This document shows, piece by piece, positions 1-9,489 of a stretch of 64,000 nucleotides of DNA. This stretch comes from an uncultured Clostridia bacterium. GTDB taxonomy: Bacteria; Bacillota; Clostridia; TANB77; CAG-508. Made by a program: the position numbers and the translations under genes. The stretch lies in the NCBI GenBank assembly GCA_944391855.1, contig CALXVB010000001.1, positions 22,054 through 86,053 on the forward strand, read 5' to 3'. Numbering within the stretch: position 1 is the first letter of the stretch; each line of letters begins with the position of its first letter. The notes below the pieces were generated by a model. That model was given only the letters and a program-made list of their open reading frames with translations. It ran no database searches and was not told the DNA's origin.

Positions 1-622
1 AACTTATGCTAGCGGGAGTATCTAAGTTAGTCTTAATAGGTTCCTCTTTTGAATATAATACAGTAAGAGACTTAATATCTAATTTCTTTAATTCTTTACG
101 CATAACTTTTGCAAGAGGGCATACAGAAGTTTTAAAAATATCAGTAATTTCAAATTTGCTTGCATCTAGTTTGTTCCCAGAACCCATTGAAGAAATAATA
201 TTAATATTATTTTGGTAGCAATATTTTATTATTTCTAATTTAGAAGAAACAGTATCAATAGCATCTATTACATAATCTATATGAGAATAACTTTTCATTA
301 TTTCTTCTATATTATCTTTATTTACAAATTCTTTTATTTTGATAACTTTAGCAGATCTATTTATCTTTAAAATTCTTTCTTCTTGGGCATCCACTTTGTT
401 TTTTCCAATAGTTTCACTATCTGCAATTAATTGCCTATTCATATTAGTAATATCAACAATATCTTTATCTACTATGCAAATGTTTTGAATACCTGATCTA
501 ACTAGACCCTCTACAACGTAAGAGCCAACACCACCAAGACCAAATACAATTACATTAGAATTTTGTAGTTTTCTAATATTTTCCTTGCCAATTAAAGCTT
601 CCGTTCTATTTAGCCAATTCAT
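1..622 (-). CDS. tcdA: tRNA threonylcarbamoyladenosine dehydratase, 3' end cut by window edge
   Basis: ThiF/HesA-type E1-like enzyme that cyclises t6A37 in ANN-decoding tRNAs using ATP. Translating the minus strand from the ATG at 622 gives MNWLNRTEALIGKE, then the nucleotide-binding loop VFGLGGVGSY, the acidic strand IVDKDIVDITNMNRQ, DAIDTVSSK, and SSMGSGNKLD with a conserved Lys. This order is typical of TcdA/YgdL rather than MoeB or ThiF; no CxxC zinc pairs are seen in the visible part. GGAGAA lies 7 bases before the ATG. The reading frame stays open through base 1, so the C-terminus is outside the window. It is divergent from ruvA. Confidence 0.88.
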   Translation of the reverse strand, partial: MNWLNRTEALIGKENIRKLQNSNVIVFGLGGVGSYVVEGLVRSGIQNICIVDKDIVDITNMNRQLIADSETIGKNKVDAQEERILKINRSAKVIKIKEFVNKDNIEEIMKSYSHIDYVIDAIDTVSSKLEIIKYCYQNNINIISSMGSGNKLDASKFEITDIFKTSVCPLAKVMRKELKKLDIKSLTVLYSKEEPIKTNLDTPASIS

Positions 623-711
623 AATATTTTCTCCTTTAAAATAATATATTAATTATAGCACAAGAGGAAAATAAAGGTCAAATAACTTGCAAAATTTTGT
701 TTGTAAAATAC

Positions 712-739
712 TTGCTTTTTTTCTAGTTTATGATAAAAT
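712..739 (+). promoter_or_regulatory. sigma-A promoter for ruvA-alr-rarA
   Basis: TTGCTT (712-717), 16-base spacer, TAAAAT (734-739), 36 bases before the ruvA ATG. The short gaps from ruvA to alr (3 bases) and alr to rarA (25 bases) suggest one transcript. Confidence 0.55.
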
Positions 740-774
740 ATCAAATGTAAATTTATTGGAAAAGAGGATATAAC

Positions 775-1371
775 ATGATTTCATATATAAAGGGAAGATT
801 AGAAGCAAAGAATCTTGATAACGTAATAATAGAAGTTGGGGGAATAGGATATAAAATATTTATGTCAGCCAACTCAATGGATAGATTAGGAGAAACAGGA
901 ACAGAAGTAAAAGTTCATACATATATGAGAGTAAGAGAAGATGATATAAGTCTATATGGATTTTGCACAAATGAAGAGCTAAAAATGTTTGAACAGCTAC
1001 TTGGAGTGAGTGGAGTAGGTGCAAAGTCAGCACTTTCAATTTTAGCAAATATATCACCATCAAGTTTTGCTTTAGCCATAATTACAGGTGACTTAAATAC
1101 ACTAAAGAGTTTGCCTGGAATAGGTGCAAAATCAGCACAAAGAATGATTTTAGAATTAAAAGATAAAATGAAAACACAAGAAGCAATAGAACCAGAATTT
1201 ATACCTGTTCAAAATACAGTTAAAAATGATAAGGCAAAAGATGCAATAGAAGCACTTCAAGTATTAGGATATTCAAGAAGAGATATTGATTTAGCAATTT
1301 CAAAAATAGATACAAATGAATTATCAGTAGAAGATATTATTAAGCAAGGATTAAAATATTTGGGGATGTAA
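775..1371 (+). CDS. ruvA: Holliday junction branch migration protein RuvA
   Basis: RuvA tetramers bind the four-way junction and recruit RuvB motors. The 198-residue length is normal. Domain I is an OB fold (MISYIKGRLEAKNLDNVIIEV). Domain II has two helix-hairpin-helix motifs (LLGVSGVGAKSALSIL and LKSLPGIGAKSAQRMI). Domain III, which binds RuvB, is at the C-terminus (AIEALQVLGYSRRDIDLAI). The RBS is AAGAGG. It is followed by alr and rarA, not ruvB, so the usual ruvAB pair is split here. Confidence 0.97.
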   Translation: MISYIKGRLEAKNLDNVIIEVGGIGYKIFMSANSMDRLGETGTEVKVHTYMRVREDDISLYGFCTNEELKMFEQLLGVSGVGAKSALSILANISPSSFALAIITGDLNTLKSLPGIGAKSAQRMILELKDKMKTQEAIEPEFIPVQNTVKNDKAKDAIEALQVLGYSRRDIDLAISKIDTNELSVEDIIKQGLKYLGM

Positions 1372-1374
1372 TTA

Positions 1375-2475
1375 ATGGAAAAGAGCTATTTAGAAGTAAA
1401 TTTATCATGTATAAAAAATAACATAGAGAAAATTAAAAAGTTGGTAGGAGAAAGTATCACAGTAGCACCGGTTATAAAGGCAAATGCCTATGGAGTAGGT
1501 GTGAGAGCTTTAAAAGAAGTTTTAGAAGAAGAGAAAATAGAAATAGTATTTGTAGCAACTATAGAAGAGGCAATACATTTAAGAAAATGTGGATACAAAC
1601 AAGAAATAATCACGTTAAATGAGCTATTACCATATGAAGTAGAAAAGATTTTAGAATATAATATAGTGCCAGGAATATCTGATATTGAAGTTGTACGTAG
1701 ATTAAATGAAGAAGCTAAAAAGAAAAATCGTATTCAAAATATACATATAGAAGTAGATACTGGTATGGGAAGAGTAGGCAAAAGACCAGAAGAAATAATA
1801 GATTTTGCTAAAGAAATATCTAAAATGACTAATATATACATAGAAGGAATATATACACATTTTTCTTCAGCAGATAGTAGCAAGGAATATACAAATGCTC
1901 AAATAGAAAAATTTAATAATACATTGTCAGAATTAGAAGATTTAGGTTTTAAATTCAAATACATTCATTCATCTGCAAGTGCGGGAATATTAAATTTTGA
2001 AAATGCTAGATTTAACTTAGTAAGACCAGGAATTATAACTTATGGATATATGCCAGATGAAAACATTGAAAATAGTATCGGACTAAAACCGGCGACCAAA
2101 CTAATATCACATGTAGTATATGTAAAAGAGGTAGAAGAAGGAACTGCAATAAGCTATTCAAGAACATACATAGCAGACAAAAGAAGAAAAATAGCAACAG
2201 TGCCACTTGGATATGCAGATGGAATAAGAAGAACATTATCAAATAAAGGAAAGATATATATAAATGGAAAATATGCACCAATAGTAGGAAATGTGTGCAT
2301 GGATAACTTTATGATAGACGTAACTGGAATAGACGTAAAAGTAGGAGATGCCGTATATGTATGGGATAATGAAAATATTTGTGTAGAAGATATTGCAAAA
2401 TTATGTAGAACAATAAACTATGAAATATTATGTAGTATATCTAGCAGGGTAAAAAGAGTTTATGTAGAAGAGTAG
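1375..2475 (+). CDS. alr: alanine racemase
   Basis: PLP-dependent enzyme making D-alanine for peptidoglycan. The 366-residue protein has the PLP lysine in PVIKANAYGVG (K35), the TIM-barrel signature VDTGMGRVG, and the second-subunit catalytic tyrosine region ISYSRTY followed by VPLGYADG and VGNVCMDNFMIDVT. It starts 3 bases after the ruvA stop, inside an operon. Confidence 0.95.
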   Translation: MEKSYLEVNLSCIKNNIEKIKKLVGESITVAPVIKANAYGVGVRALKEVLEEEKIEIVFVATIEEAIHLRKCGYKQEIITLNELLPYEVEKILEYNIVPGISDIEVVRRLNEEAKKKNRIQNIHIEVDTGMGRVGKRPEEIIDFAKEISKMTNIYIEGIYTHFSSADSSKEYTNAQIEKFNNTLSELEDLGFKFKYIHSSASAGILNFENARFNLVRPGIITYGYMPDENIENSIGLKPATKLISHVVYVKEVEEGTAISYSRTYIADKRRKIATVPLGYADGIRRTLSNKGKIYINGKYAPIVGNVCMDNFMIDVTGIDVKVGDAVYVWDNENICVEDIAKLCRTINYEILCSISSRVKRVYVEE

Positions 2476-2500
2476 AAGATAAAAGAAAGAAAGGGAATAG

Positions 2501-3790
2501 ATGATGGATTTAAATCAGCCACTAGCATATAGGATGAGACCAAAGACATTGGAAGAATACGTAGGACAAGAACATATTTTAGGTAAAGATAAAATACTAT
2601 ATAGAACCATTAAAGCAGATAGGCTATCTAGTATAATACTATGGGGACCTCCAGGTTGTGGAAAGACTTCACTCGCTAGAGTTATTAGTAATACAACAAA
2701 ATATAAGTTTACTAGAATAAATGCAGTAACTGCAGGAATAGGAGATATAAAAAAGGCAATAGAAGAAGCTCAAAATATGCTTTTAAACCCAAGCGGTAAA
2801 TGTATATTATTTATAGATGAGATACATAGATTTAATAAATTACAACAAGATGCACTTCTTCCATATGTGGAAAACGGAACAGTAATACTAATAGGTGCAA
2901 CAACAGAAAATCCATATTTCGAAGTAAATAAAGCTTTAATATCAAGGTCAATGGTATGTAAGCTAAATCCACTTACAAAAGATGATATATATAAAGTTCT
3001 AAAAAGGTCATTAATATCAGAGGAAGGACTAGCAAGCTATAACATAAAAATAGAAGACGAAACATTAAGAAAAATAGCAGAAGTGTCAAATGGTGACGTA
3101 AGAACAGCATTAAACGGATTAGAAATAGCAGTACTTACAACCAATATGAGTAGCGACGGATATATCTATATAACGGATGAAATTGCAGCCGACTGTATAC
3201 AAAGAAGAAAAGCAGTATTTGATAAAAATGGTGATAGTCATTATGATAACATTAGTGCATTTATAAAATCAATGAGAGGCAGTGACCCAGATGCTACAGT
3301 ATTTTACTTAGCAAGAGCACTAGATGGTGGGGAAGATCCAGTATTTTTAGCAAGAAGGATAGTAATTCTAGCAGCAGAAGACGTAGGACTAGCTGACCCT
3401 AATGCATTAGTAATAGCAACTTCTGCAATGCAAGCAGTAACAATGGTAGGAATGCCAGAAGCAAGAATAATACTATCAGAAGCGGCAATATATATGTCTT
3501 TAGCAAAAAAATCAAATGCATCATATATGGCAATAAACAAAGCATTAGAAGATGTATCAAGTAAAGATACAGGAGAAATACCAATGCATATAAGAAATGC
3601 GCCGGCAGAAGGAATGAGTGAATTTGGATATGGAGAAGGATACAAATATCCTCATAACTATCCAGGACACTATGTAGAACAACAATACTTACCAGACAAA
3701 ATGCTAGGAACAAAATATTTAAATTTGGAACAGGGGGACACACAAATCGTTCCAAATTTGAAACAGAGGGACAGACATAAGGAAGACTAG
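2501..3790 (+). CDS. rarA: replication-associated recombination protein A (AAA+ ATPase, RarA/MgsA)
   Basis: Clamp-loader-like ATPase that acts at stalled replication forks. Walker A is GPPGCGKTS, Walker B is FIDEIHRF, followed by sensor 1 GATTENPYFEVN. The C-terminal tetramerisation domain reaches YKYPHNYPGHYVEQQYLPDKMLGTKYL. The last ~20 codons (from about 3724) are read through a REP-like palindrome and give EQGDTQIVPNLKQRDRHKED, which is not family sequence, so the original end has been replaced. Two ATGs (2501, 2504) are possible with RBS AAAGGGA; 2504 has the better spacing. Confidence 0.93.
   Translation: MMDLNQPLAYRMRPKTLEEYVGQEHILGKDKILYRTIKADRLSSIILWGPPGCGKTSLARVISNTTKYKFTRINAVTAGIGDIKKAIEEAQNMLLNPSGKCILFIDEIHRFNKLQQDALLPYVENGTVILIGATTENPYFEVNKALISRSMVCKLNPLTKDDIYKVLKRSLISEEGLASYNIKIEDETLRKIAEVSNGDVRTALNGLEIAVLTTNMSSDGYIYITDEIAADCIQRRKAVFDKNGDSHYDNISAFIKSMRGSDPDATVFYLARALDGGEDPVFLARRIVILAAEDVGLADPNALVIATSAMQAVTMVGMPEARIILSEAAIYMSLAKKSNASYMAINKALEDVSSKDTGEIPMHIRNAPAEGMSEFGYGEGYKYPHNYPGHYVEQQYLPDKMLGTKYLNLEQGDTQIVPNLKQRDRHKED
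3721..3780. repeat. REP-like palindrome at 5' side of RAYT gene, overlapping rarA end
   Basis: AAATTTGGAAC (3721-3731) pairs with GTTCCAAATTT (3749-3759) around a GGGGGACACACAAATC loop. A second GGGACAG follows at 3768-3774. Bases 3727-3755 recur in inverted orientation at 4717-4745 with one mismatch. The repeat encodes the tail of RarA. Confidence 0.85.
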
Positions 3791-3912
3791 TAGAAAAATG
3801 AGCAGAAAAAATAAAAAATTCTGCTTATTTTTTGCAAAGATATTGACAAAAAATGGAAGAAGATATATATTATATAAAATTTTTCTATAAAATTTGTTTC
3901 AAAAGGAGATTT

Positions 3913-4674
3913 ATGTCAAGATTACCAAGAAGTTTTATCAATTCTAATTTTTTTCATGTCATGATACAGGGAATAAATAGAGAATATATTTTCGAAGATG
4001 AGTTTTTTAAAAAAGTATACTTAAAATATATATTTGAGGAATCTGTTATGCTAAACATTAACATAATATCATTTTGTGTAATGGATAATCATGTACACCT
4101 ATTGTTAAACATTAAAAATATAGAAGACATGTCAATTCTTATGAAAAAAACTAATCAACGATATGCTTTGTTTTATAACAAAATGAAAAGTAGAGTAGGA
4201 TATGTATTTAGAAATAGATATAGAAGTGAACCAATTTGTGATGAAAGATATTTATATCAGTGTATTCTATATATCCATAGAAATCCCATAAAAGCAAGAA
4301 TAACAGAAAAGTTGGATGAATACGAATATTCCAGTACTATGGAATATTCGATAAAGAAAGTAAATAAAATTTTAAATGGTAATTTGCTTAAATATACAGA
4401 TAAAAGAGATGGAGAAAAATTAGAATTTATAGATATAAAAGAAAATCAAGACCCAGAAGAGGTAAGTAAGATAATAGATAAAATTATACTAAATACTAAA
4501 AGAAAATTAAATATTGACGCAATTGATAAAAAAGATAAGTACATAATAGGAAATATTATAAAAGAAATAAAGGAAACAACAACTGCATCAATGATGACAA
4601 TATCATTAAAATTAGGAATAAGTAAGACCTCAGTATCTAGATATATTAATGAAAATAAAAAAAATAATACTTAA
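3913..4674 (+). CDS. REP-associated tyrosine transposase (IS200/Y1-like, RAYT)
   Basis: 253-residue single-strand DNA endonuclease of the HUH/Y1 family. It begins MSRLPRSFINSNFFHVMIQG, typical of RAYTs. The HUH motif is DNHVHLLL (H60, H62) and the nucleophile tyrosine is probably in NQRYALFYNK (Y84 or Y88). VFRNRYRSEPI and ILYIHRNPIKA follow, and a C-terminal HTH extension (TISLKLGISKTSVSRYI) resembles the DnaA/Trp-repressor-like tail of some RAYTs. The start at 3913 is chosen because AAAAGGAG lies 5 bases before it; an upstream in-frame ATG at 3853 lacks an RBS. It appears intact. Confidence 0.9.
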   Translation: MSRLPRSFINSNFFHVMIQGINREYIFEDEFFKKVYLKYIFEESVMLNINIISFCVMDNHVHLLLNIKNIEDMSILMKKTNQRYALFYNKMKSRVGYVFRNRYRSEPICDERYLYQCILYIHRNPIKARITEKLDEYEYSSTMEYSIKKVNKILNGNLLKYTDKRDGEKLEFIDIKENQDPEEVSKIIDKIILNTKRKLNIDAIDKKDKYIIGNIIKEIKETTTASMMTISLKLGISKTSVSRYINENKKNNT

Positions 4675-4700
4675 AATATTACTTTAAGTATTATTTTTTG
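4663..4700 (+). terminator. Rho-independent terminator of RAYT gene
   Basis: AATAATACTTAAA (4663-4675) pairs with TTTAAGTATTATT (4683-4695), followed by T's. The stem contains the RAYT stop codon. Confidence 0.8.
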
Positions 4701-4710
4701 CTTTGCTATT

Positions 4711-4746
4711 TCAAACTTGGAACGATTTGTGTGTCCCCTTGTTCCA
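4711..4746. repeat. REP-like palindrome at 3' side of RAYT gene
   Basis: Inverted copy of 3727-3755: TTGGAACGATTTGTGTGTCC, then CCTTGTTCC, ending at 4745. GGAAC/GTTCC form the stem. It ends 9 bases from the stop codon of the convergent stomatin gene. Confidence 0.85.
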
Positions 4747-4753
4747 TTGACTT

Positions 4754-5737
4754 TTATTCTTCTTCGATTGTTACAGAGTTTCCATGATCTGCTGCTGTGT
4801 CATCTACTAATTGATTTCTTTTTGTTCTTTTTTTATCATTTTTAAACATTTCTGATGCTGCACCTAAACTAGATAGTGCACTTGTTGCTTCAAATGGTAT
4901 AAATACTTTGTTTGCTTCTCCATTTGCTACTTCTTTTAATGCTTCTAATGATTTTAATTGTACTAATTTTTCATCTGGTTTTGCTCTCATCATGGCATCA
5001 TATACCATATGCACCTCTTCAGCTTTAGCTTCTGCTACTTTTTTTATAGCTTCTGCTTCTCCGGCTGCTCTCCTAATGCGTGCTTCTCTATCTGCTTCAG
5101 CTTCTAATATTGCAGCTTCTTTTTTACCTTCTGCAAGTGTGATTGCAGATTGTCTTTCACCTTCTGCTTGAAGGATTAAAGCTCTTTTATTTCTTTCTGC
5201 ATTCATTTGCTTTTCCATTGCATCACGTATATCTGGTGGTGGGGTAATGTCTTTTATTTCAACTCTATCAATTTTACATCCCCATTGATCTGTTGCTTCA
5301 TCAAGTAATACTCTTAATTTATCATTAATTGCATCACGTGAGCTAAATGTTGAATCTAAATCCATTTTACCAACAATATCACGAATTGTCGTAATTGCTA
5401 AATATTCAATACCTTTCTTTAAATTTTGAATTTCATATACCGCTTTAGCTGGGTCTGTTACTTTGTAGAATACAACTGTATCTATTGTAATTGTAACATT
5501 ATCTTTTGTGATTACTCCTTGTGGTGGTATATCCATTGTTTGTTGTTTTAAACTTACTACACTACGAACGTGATCAAAGAATGGAACGATTATTGTAAGA
5601 CCAGCATCAGCTATTTTATAGAATTTACCAAGTCTTTCAATAATATATACCTCTGATTGTTTTACTATTCTGATTGTTTTAAATGCAATAATTAATATGA
5701 TAGCTAATAATGCAATTAAAAATATCCATGTTCCCAT
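4754..5737 (-). CDS. SPFH/stomatin-like membrane protein (QmcA type)
   Basis: 327 residues. An N-terminal transmembrane helix (WIFLIALLAIILIIAFKTI) precedes the SPFH/Band-7 domain (VKQSEVYIIERLGKFYKIADAG ... TITIDTVVFYKVTDPAKAVYEI). A long Ala/Glu-rich coiled coil (AEGERQSAITLAEGKKEAA) follows, then a tail. Family members oligomerise into membrane microdomain scaffolds and often act with membrane proteases. It lies 72 bases downstream of an NfeD-like gene on the same strand, a conserved stomatin/NfeD partnership. The RBS is AGGAGG. Confidence 0.92.
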   Translation of the reverse strand: MGTWIFLIALLAIILIIAFKTIRIVKQSEVYIIERLGKFYKIADAGLTIIVPFFDHVRSVVSLKQQTMDIPPQGVITKDNVTITIDTVVFYKVTDPAKAVYEIQNLKKGIEYLAITTIRDIVGKMDLDSTFSSRDAINDKLRVLLDEATDQWGCKIDRVEIKDITPPPDIRDAMEKQMNAERNKRALILQAEGERQSAITLAEGKKEAAILEAEADREARIRRAAGEAEAIKKVAEAKAEEVHMVYDAMMRAKPDEKLVQLKSLEALKEVANGEANKVFIPFEATSALSSLGAASEMFKNDKKRTKRNQLVDDTAADHGNSVTIEEE

Positions 5738-5809
5738 AAAATATCCTCCTAATATATTTAAAAAATTAATTTTAATCTAAAATTATACAGAAGCTTTATT
5801 TTCTTCTTT

Positions 5810-6238
5810 TTAATTAGCTTCTTTTACAACTGCTTTTACTCCATCTATTTCAACAATCTCTATCTCTGTATTTTCTGGAATATCTTCATCTGTAGCTGAT
5901 TTTGCAGACCAAATTTCTCCATCCATTTTAATCTGACCAGTTCCTTCAATATTATTTATTTTTGAAATAACAATTCCTTTTTTTCCTATTATTGAATAAG
6001 CATTTGTCTTTATCTCTTTTGGAATTTTAATAAATTTATTTACAAGTGGTCTCGTAAATATTAATAAAAGTGTTGAAGTTACAACAAATACTAATGCTTG
6101 AATAAATATGCTGTCTGTAATAAAGCTAGTAACCATTGCTAAAAGAGCACCTATTCCAAGCCAAAAAACTAAAAAGCCAATTGTTGCCATTTCAATTATA
6201 AAAAATACTCCTGCAGCTATTAACCAAAATACCCACAT
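5810..6238 (-). CDS. NfeD-like membrane protein
   Basis: 142 residues, the short NfeD form without the ClpP-like domain. There are N-terminal transmembrane segments (VFWLIAAGVFFIIEMATIGFLVFWLGIGALLAMV, then IFIQALVFVVTSTLLLIF) and a C-terminal OB-fold domain (IIGKKGIVISKINNIEGTGQ ... GEIWSAKSATDEDIPENTEIEIVEIDGVKAVV). It is transcribed with the stomatin-like gene downstream and probably partners it in membrane organisation. Confidence 0.9.
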   Translation of the reverse strand: MWVFWLIAAGVFFIIEMATIGFLVFWLGIGALLAMVTSFITDSIFIQALVFVVTSTLLLIFTRPLVNKFIKIPKEIKTNAYSIIGKKGIVISKINNIEGTGQIKMDGEIWSAKSATDEDIPENTEIEIVEIDGVKAVVKEAN

Positions 6239-6356
6239 AATAACCTCTCTTTTCTGACAAAATGTCTCTATATAATAGAGCTAAAAACCCTAACAATAAT
6301 ATTATACTATAAATTAATAAAAAAGAAAATAGAAAAATGCAAAATTCTGCAAAAAA

Positions 6357-6392
6357 GTGCGGACAAAAGGAAGCAGTCCCTTTGGTCCACAT
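6357..6392. repeat. REP-like palindrome, GTGGACAAAAGGGA type
   Basis: GTGCGGACAAAAGGA faces TCCCTTTGGTCCAC in an imperfect palindrome. It is the same unit as 37292-37345 and the arms of 58042-58153. It lies between the divergent nfeD-like and recG genes. Confidence 0.75.
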
Positions 6393-6457
6393 TTGCTGGA
6401 AAAAATTTGTAAGATATGATATAGTAATAATGTCATTAAATAAAATCAGGAGGTTTT

Positions 6458-8509
6458 ATGATAGATTTAAAACAAGACGTTCAGTATATAAAAGGTGTTG
6501 GACCGAATAATGTAGTGCTATTACAAAAGCTTGGAATAAATACATTAGAAGATTTAATTACATTTTTTCCAAGAAATTATGAGGATAGAAGTAAGCCTAA
6601 AAAGATAAATGAGTTAGTAGACGGAGAAGAAGCTTTAATAGACGTTATATGTGCAAGCAATATGAGCGAAACAAGATTCGCACGTAACAAGGTTATGTTA
6701 AAAATGCTAGTACGAGATGATACAGGAGATTGTGTGCTTACATGGTTTAATCAAACTTATCTAAAAAACAAGTTTAAAGTAGGAGAGAGATATCAATTTT
6801 ATGGAAAAGTAAATATTAAATATGGAAGAATTGAAATGGCAAAACCTGTATATGATAAAGAAGGTCTTAGCAAAAACACAGGAAAAATTATTCCAATATA
6901 TCCACTTACATATAATTTATCACAAAATAAATTAAGAGCTATTATTGAAAACGGTTTAAAAGTCGCTTTAGGAAAGCTTGAAGAGACAATACCTGAATAT
7001 ATTTTAAATAAATATAATCTAGAAGAAATAAATAAGGCAACAAAAGAAATCCATTTTCCAGATAATTTTACGGAATATAGTAAAGCAAGAAGAAGGTTAG
7101 TATTTGAAGAATTACTTACAGTGCAACTTGCTCTATCTAGCCTAAAATCAAGATATGATAAAGAAATAGATGGTATAGAGTATGATAAAAATGTAAAAAT
7201 GTCTGACGTTATAAATTCACTTCCATTTAAGCTAACAAAAGCGCAATTAAAAGTGCTTGAAGAAATTGATAAAGACATGGAAAGTAATAAACCAATGAAT
7301 AGACTTTTGCAAGGAGACGTAGGCTCTGGAAAGACAATAGTATCAATTATTGCAGCATATAAAGCTGCTAAATGTGGATATCAAACAGCAATAATGGCAC
7401 CAACTGCAATACTTGCAGAACAACACATTAAGAATTTTAATAATATATTAGAAAAATTTGGTATAAAATGTGAACTATTGCTAGGGGGAATGAGAGCTAA
7501 AAAAAGAGCAGAAGTACTAGAAAAACTAAAAAATGGAGAAATAGATATATTAGTAGGAACACATGCTCTTTTAGTAGAAGACGTGAAATTTAAAAATTTA
7601 GGCTTAGTCGTAACAGACGAACAACATAGATTCGGTGTACGTCAAAGAGCAAGTATAGCCAGTAAAGGTGCAAATCCAGATGTATTAGTAATGACAGCAA
7701 CACCAATTCCAAGAACATTAGCATTAATCTTATATGGTGACCTAGACATATCGATTATAGACGAACTGCCACCAAATAGAAAAAAAATAGAGACATACCC
7801 AGTTACAAAAAACTATGAAAGAAGAGTGGAAGAATTTATTAGAGCAAATGTGCAAAAAGGTAGGCAAGCATATGTTGTATGCCCTTTAGTAGAAGAAAGC
7901 GAAGAATATGATAATTGTAAATCAGCAGTAGAACTTGCAGAAGAATATAAAAATAAAATATTTCCAGAACTGAAGGTAGAGTGTTTACATGGAAAAATGA
8001 AGCAAAGAGAAAAAGACGAAATTATGGAAAAATTTAAAAATGGAGAAATACAAATATTAGTATCAACTACTGTAATAGAAGTTGGAGTAGACGTACCAAA
8101 TGCTAATATAATGGTAGTGCAAAATGCGGAACACTTTGGGCTAGCACAATTACACCAGTTAAGAGGAAGAGTTGGAAGAGGAGAATATCAATCATATTGT
8201 ATACTTATATATGATGGAAACTCAAAAACAACAAAAGAGAGAATGAAAACAATGAAAGAAACAGACAACGGCTTCATAGTTGCAGAAAAAGACTTGGAAT
8301 TAAGAGGTTCAGGAGAATTTTTTGGAACAAGACAACATGGACTTCCGGAATTTAAAATAGCAAATTTATTTAAAGACGTTAGCATATTAAAAGAAGTACA
8401 AGATTTGGTTATGAAAATAGAAGAAATAGACCCAAAACTTGAAAAAGAAGAAAACAGCAAACTACGCAAACTAGTCGAAGAAAAATTTGAAGACCGAATC
8501 AGCATATGA
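6458..8509 (+). CDS. recG: ATP-dependent DNA helicase RecG
   Basis: 683-residue fork-remodelling helicase. The N-terminal wedge/OB domain begins [21 protein letters not shown]. Helicase motifs are GDVGSGKT (I), [10 protein letters not shown] (II), [12 protein letters not shown] (III), [14 protein letters not shown] (V) and QLRGRVGRG (VI). RBS AGGAGG is 7 bases before the ATG. The stop codon TGA (8507-8509) is the first three bases of a REP-like element, so the original 3' end may have been changed slightly. Confidence 0.97.
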   Translation: MIDLKQDVQYIKGVGPNNVVLLQKLGINTLEDLITFFPRNYEDRSKPKKINELVDGEEALIDVICASNMSETRFARNKVMLKMLVRDDTGDCVLTWFNQTYLKNKFKVGERYQFYGKVNIKYGRIEMAKPVYDKEGLSKNTGKIIPIYPLTYNLSQNKLRAIIENGLKVALGKLEETIPEYILNKYNLEEINKATKEIHFPDNFTEYSKARRRLVFEELLTVQLALSSLKSRYDKEIDGIEYDKNVKMSDVINSLPFKLTKAQLKVLEEIDKDMESNKPMNRLLQGDVGSGKTIVSIIAAYKAAKCGYQTAIMAPTAILAEQHIKNFNNILEKFGIKCELLLGGMRAKKRAEVLEKLKNGEIDILVGTHALLVEDVKFKNLGLVVTDEQHRFGVRQRASIASKGANPDVLVMTATPIPRTLALILYGDLDISIIDELPPNRKKIETYPVTKNYERRVEEFIRANVQKGRQAYVVCPLVEESEEYDNCKSAVELAEEYKNKIFPELKVECLHGKMKQREKDEIMEKFKNGEIQILVSTTVIEVGVDVPNANIMVVQNAEHFGLAQLHQLRGRVGRGEYQSYCILIYDGNSKTTKERMKTMKETDNGFIVAEKDLELRGSGEFFGTRQHGLPEFKIANLFKDVSILKEVQDLVMKIEEIDPKLEKEENSKLRKLVEEKFEDRISI

Positions 8510-8565
8510 CACTCTGGGCCTGTCACAAAAGTGTCACTTGTGTCACCTTTAGGGACAGATGTCAG
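8507..8565. repeat. REP-like element, TGTCAC...AGGGACAG type
   Basis: Starts with the recG stop codon: TGACACTCTGGGCCTGTCAC, then alternating TGTCAC/GTGTCA units and CACCTTTAGGGACAG. It is a diverged relative of the 56-bp element at 39192-39247. Confidence 0.75.
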
Positions 8566-8597
8566 ATTTATAGAAATTTAGTTATATAGGAGGAAAA

Positions 8598-9209
8598 ATG
8601 AGTAGAAAGATTTGGAAAGCTGGCACTTTTATATATCCACTTCCTGCAGTAATGGTATCTTGTGGTACAATGGAAAAATCAAATATTATGACTGTGGCAT
8701 GGACCGGAATAATTAATACAAATCCAGCAATGTGCTATATCTCAGTAAGACCAGAGAGATATTCATATAATTTAATCAAAGGGCAAGGTGAGTTTGTAAT
8801 AAATCTTACAAATGAGAAATTAGCATATGCAACTGACTGGTGTGGAGTAAAAACTGGTAGCAAAGTTGATAAGTTTAAAGAAATGCATTTGACAAAAGAA
8901 AAAGCACAATTTGTTAAATGCCCTGTAATAAAAGAAAGCCCTGTTGCAATAGAGTGCAAAGTTAAAGAGGTAAGAGAGCTTGGAAGCCATTATATGTTTA
9001 TAGCAGAGGTATTATCAATAGATGCAGACGAGCAATATATAGATGAAAAGGGTGCATTTGATATTTCTAAATGTAACTTAATAGCGTACTTAAATGGACA
9101 TTACTACAGCATGGGAAAAAAGATAGGAAGGTTTGGATTTTCAGTGCAGAAGAAAAAGAATAGTGGGAATATAAATAGAAACAAAACTAAAAAGAATAAA
9201 ACAAAATAG
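8598..9209 (+). CDS. flavin reductase family protein (flavoredoxin-like)
   Basis: 203-residue split-barrel FMN-binding protein of the DIM6/NTAB family. Signatures are VMVSCGTMEKSNIMTVAWTGIINTNPAMCYISVRP, FVINLTNEKLAYATDWCGVKTGSKVDKF, and a closing NLIAYLNGHYYSMGKKIG. Relatives reduce or carry flavin for electron transfer; the exact substrate cannot be read from sequence. The C-terminal KKKNSGNINRNKTKKNKTK tail is a basic extension. RBS AGGAGG. It is followed by its own terminator. Confidence 0.88.
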   Translation: MSRKIWKAGTFIYPLPAVMVSCGTMEKSNIMTVAWTGIINTNPAMCYISVRPERYSYNLIKGQGEFVINLTNEKLAYATDWCGVKTGSKVDKFKEMHLTKEKAQFVKCPVIKESPVAIECKVKEVRELGSHYMFIAEVLSIDADEQYIDEKGAFDISKCNLIAYLNGHYYSMGKKIGRFGFSVQKKKNSGNINRNKTKKNKTK

Positions 9210-9220
9210 ATACTGTAAAG

Positions 9221-9270
9221 AACTAATCAGAATTACCAAAAAATTGGTAAACTCATGATTAGTTTTTTAT
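9221..9270 (+). terminator. Rho-independent terminator
   Basis: AACTAATCA (9221-9229) pairs with TGATTAGTT (9255-9263), with ACCAA/TTGGT pairing inside, followed by TTTTT. Confidence 0.85.
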
Positions 9271-9330
9271 GATAAAAAATACATTCATAATAGAAAGGGT
9301 TCTGAAGTGAAAAAGTAATTTGTTATTCAT

Positions 9331-9403
9331 AGACCTGTCCTCAAACCCGACAAACATGTCGTTTTTAGACCTGTCCCTAAATGTGACAGGCACATAAGTG
9401 ACA
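9331..9403. repeat. REP-like element, AGACCTGTCC/CCGACA type
   Basis: Two AGACCTGTCC units separated by CAAACCCGACAAACATGTCG, then CTAAATGTGACAGGCACATAAGTGACA. It shares blocks with 34673-34740 and 56691-56749. Together with the terminator it fills most of the 280-base gap before the GH13 gene. Confidence 0.75.
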
Positions 9404-9489
9404 CCTTGACAAGTTCGGTAAAAGGTAGTAGAGTATAGGCATGTTAGAAGTTTTATCCTTGTCGTTTAATTAAAGAAAGGAGAGTTACT

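Larger units (their letters stand above)
3721..4745 (+). mobile_element. REP-RAYT-REP module
   Basis: A RAYT gene between near-identical 29-base inverted palindromes (3727-3755 and 4717-4745), inserted directly at the rarA 3' end. This is the classic arrangement of a REP-associated transposase with its own REPs. No other transposase is seen in the window, so it is the only local candidate for spreading the GGGAC-containing palindromes found elsewhere here. Confidence 0.7.

Noticed and set aside
6-218. Plus-strand frame at the left edge
   Set aside because: It is antisense to the clearly conserved tcdA frame.
3853-3912. Longer RAYT start
   Set aside because: No RBS at 3853; the added residues are unlike the family and AAAAGGAG clearly serves 3913.
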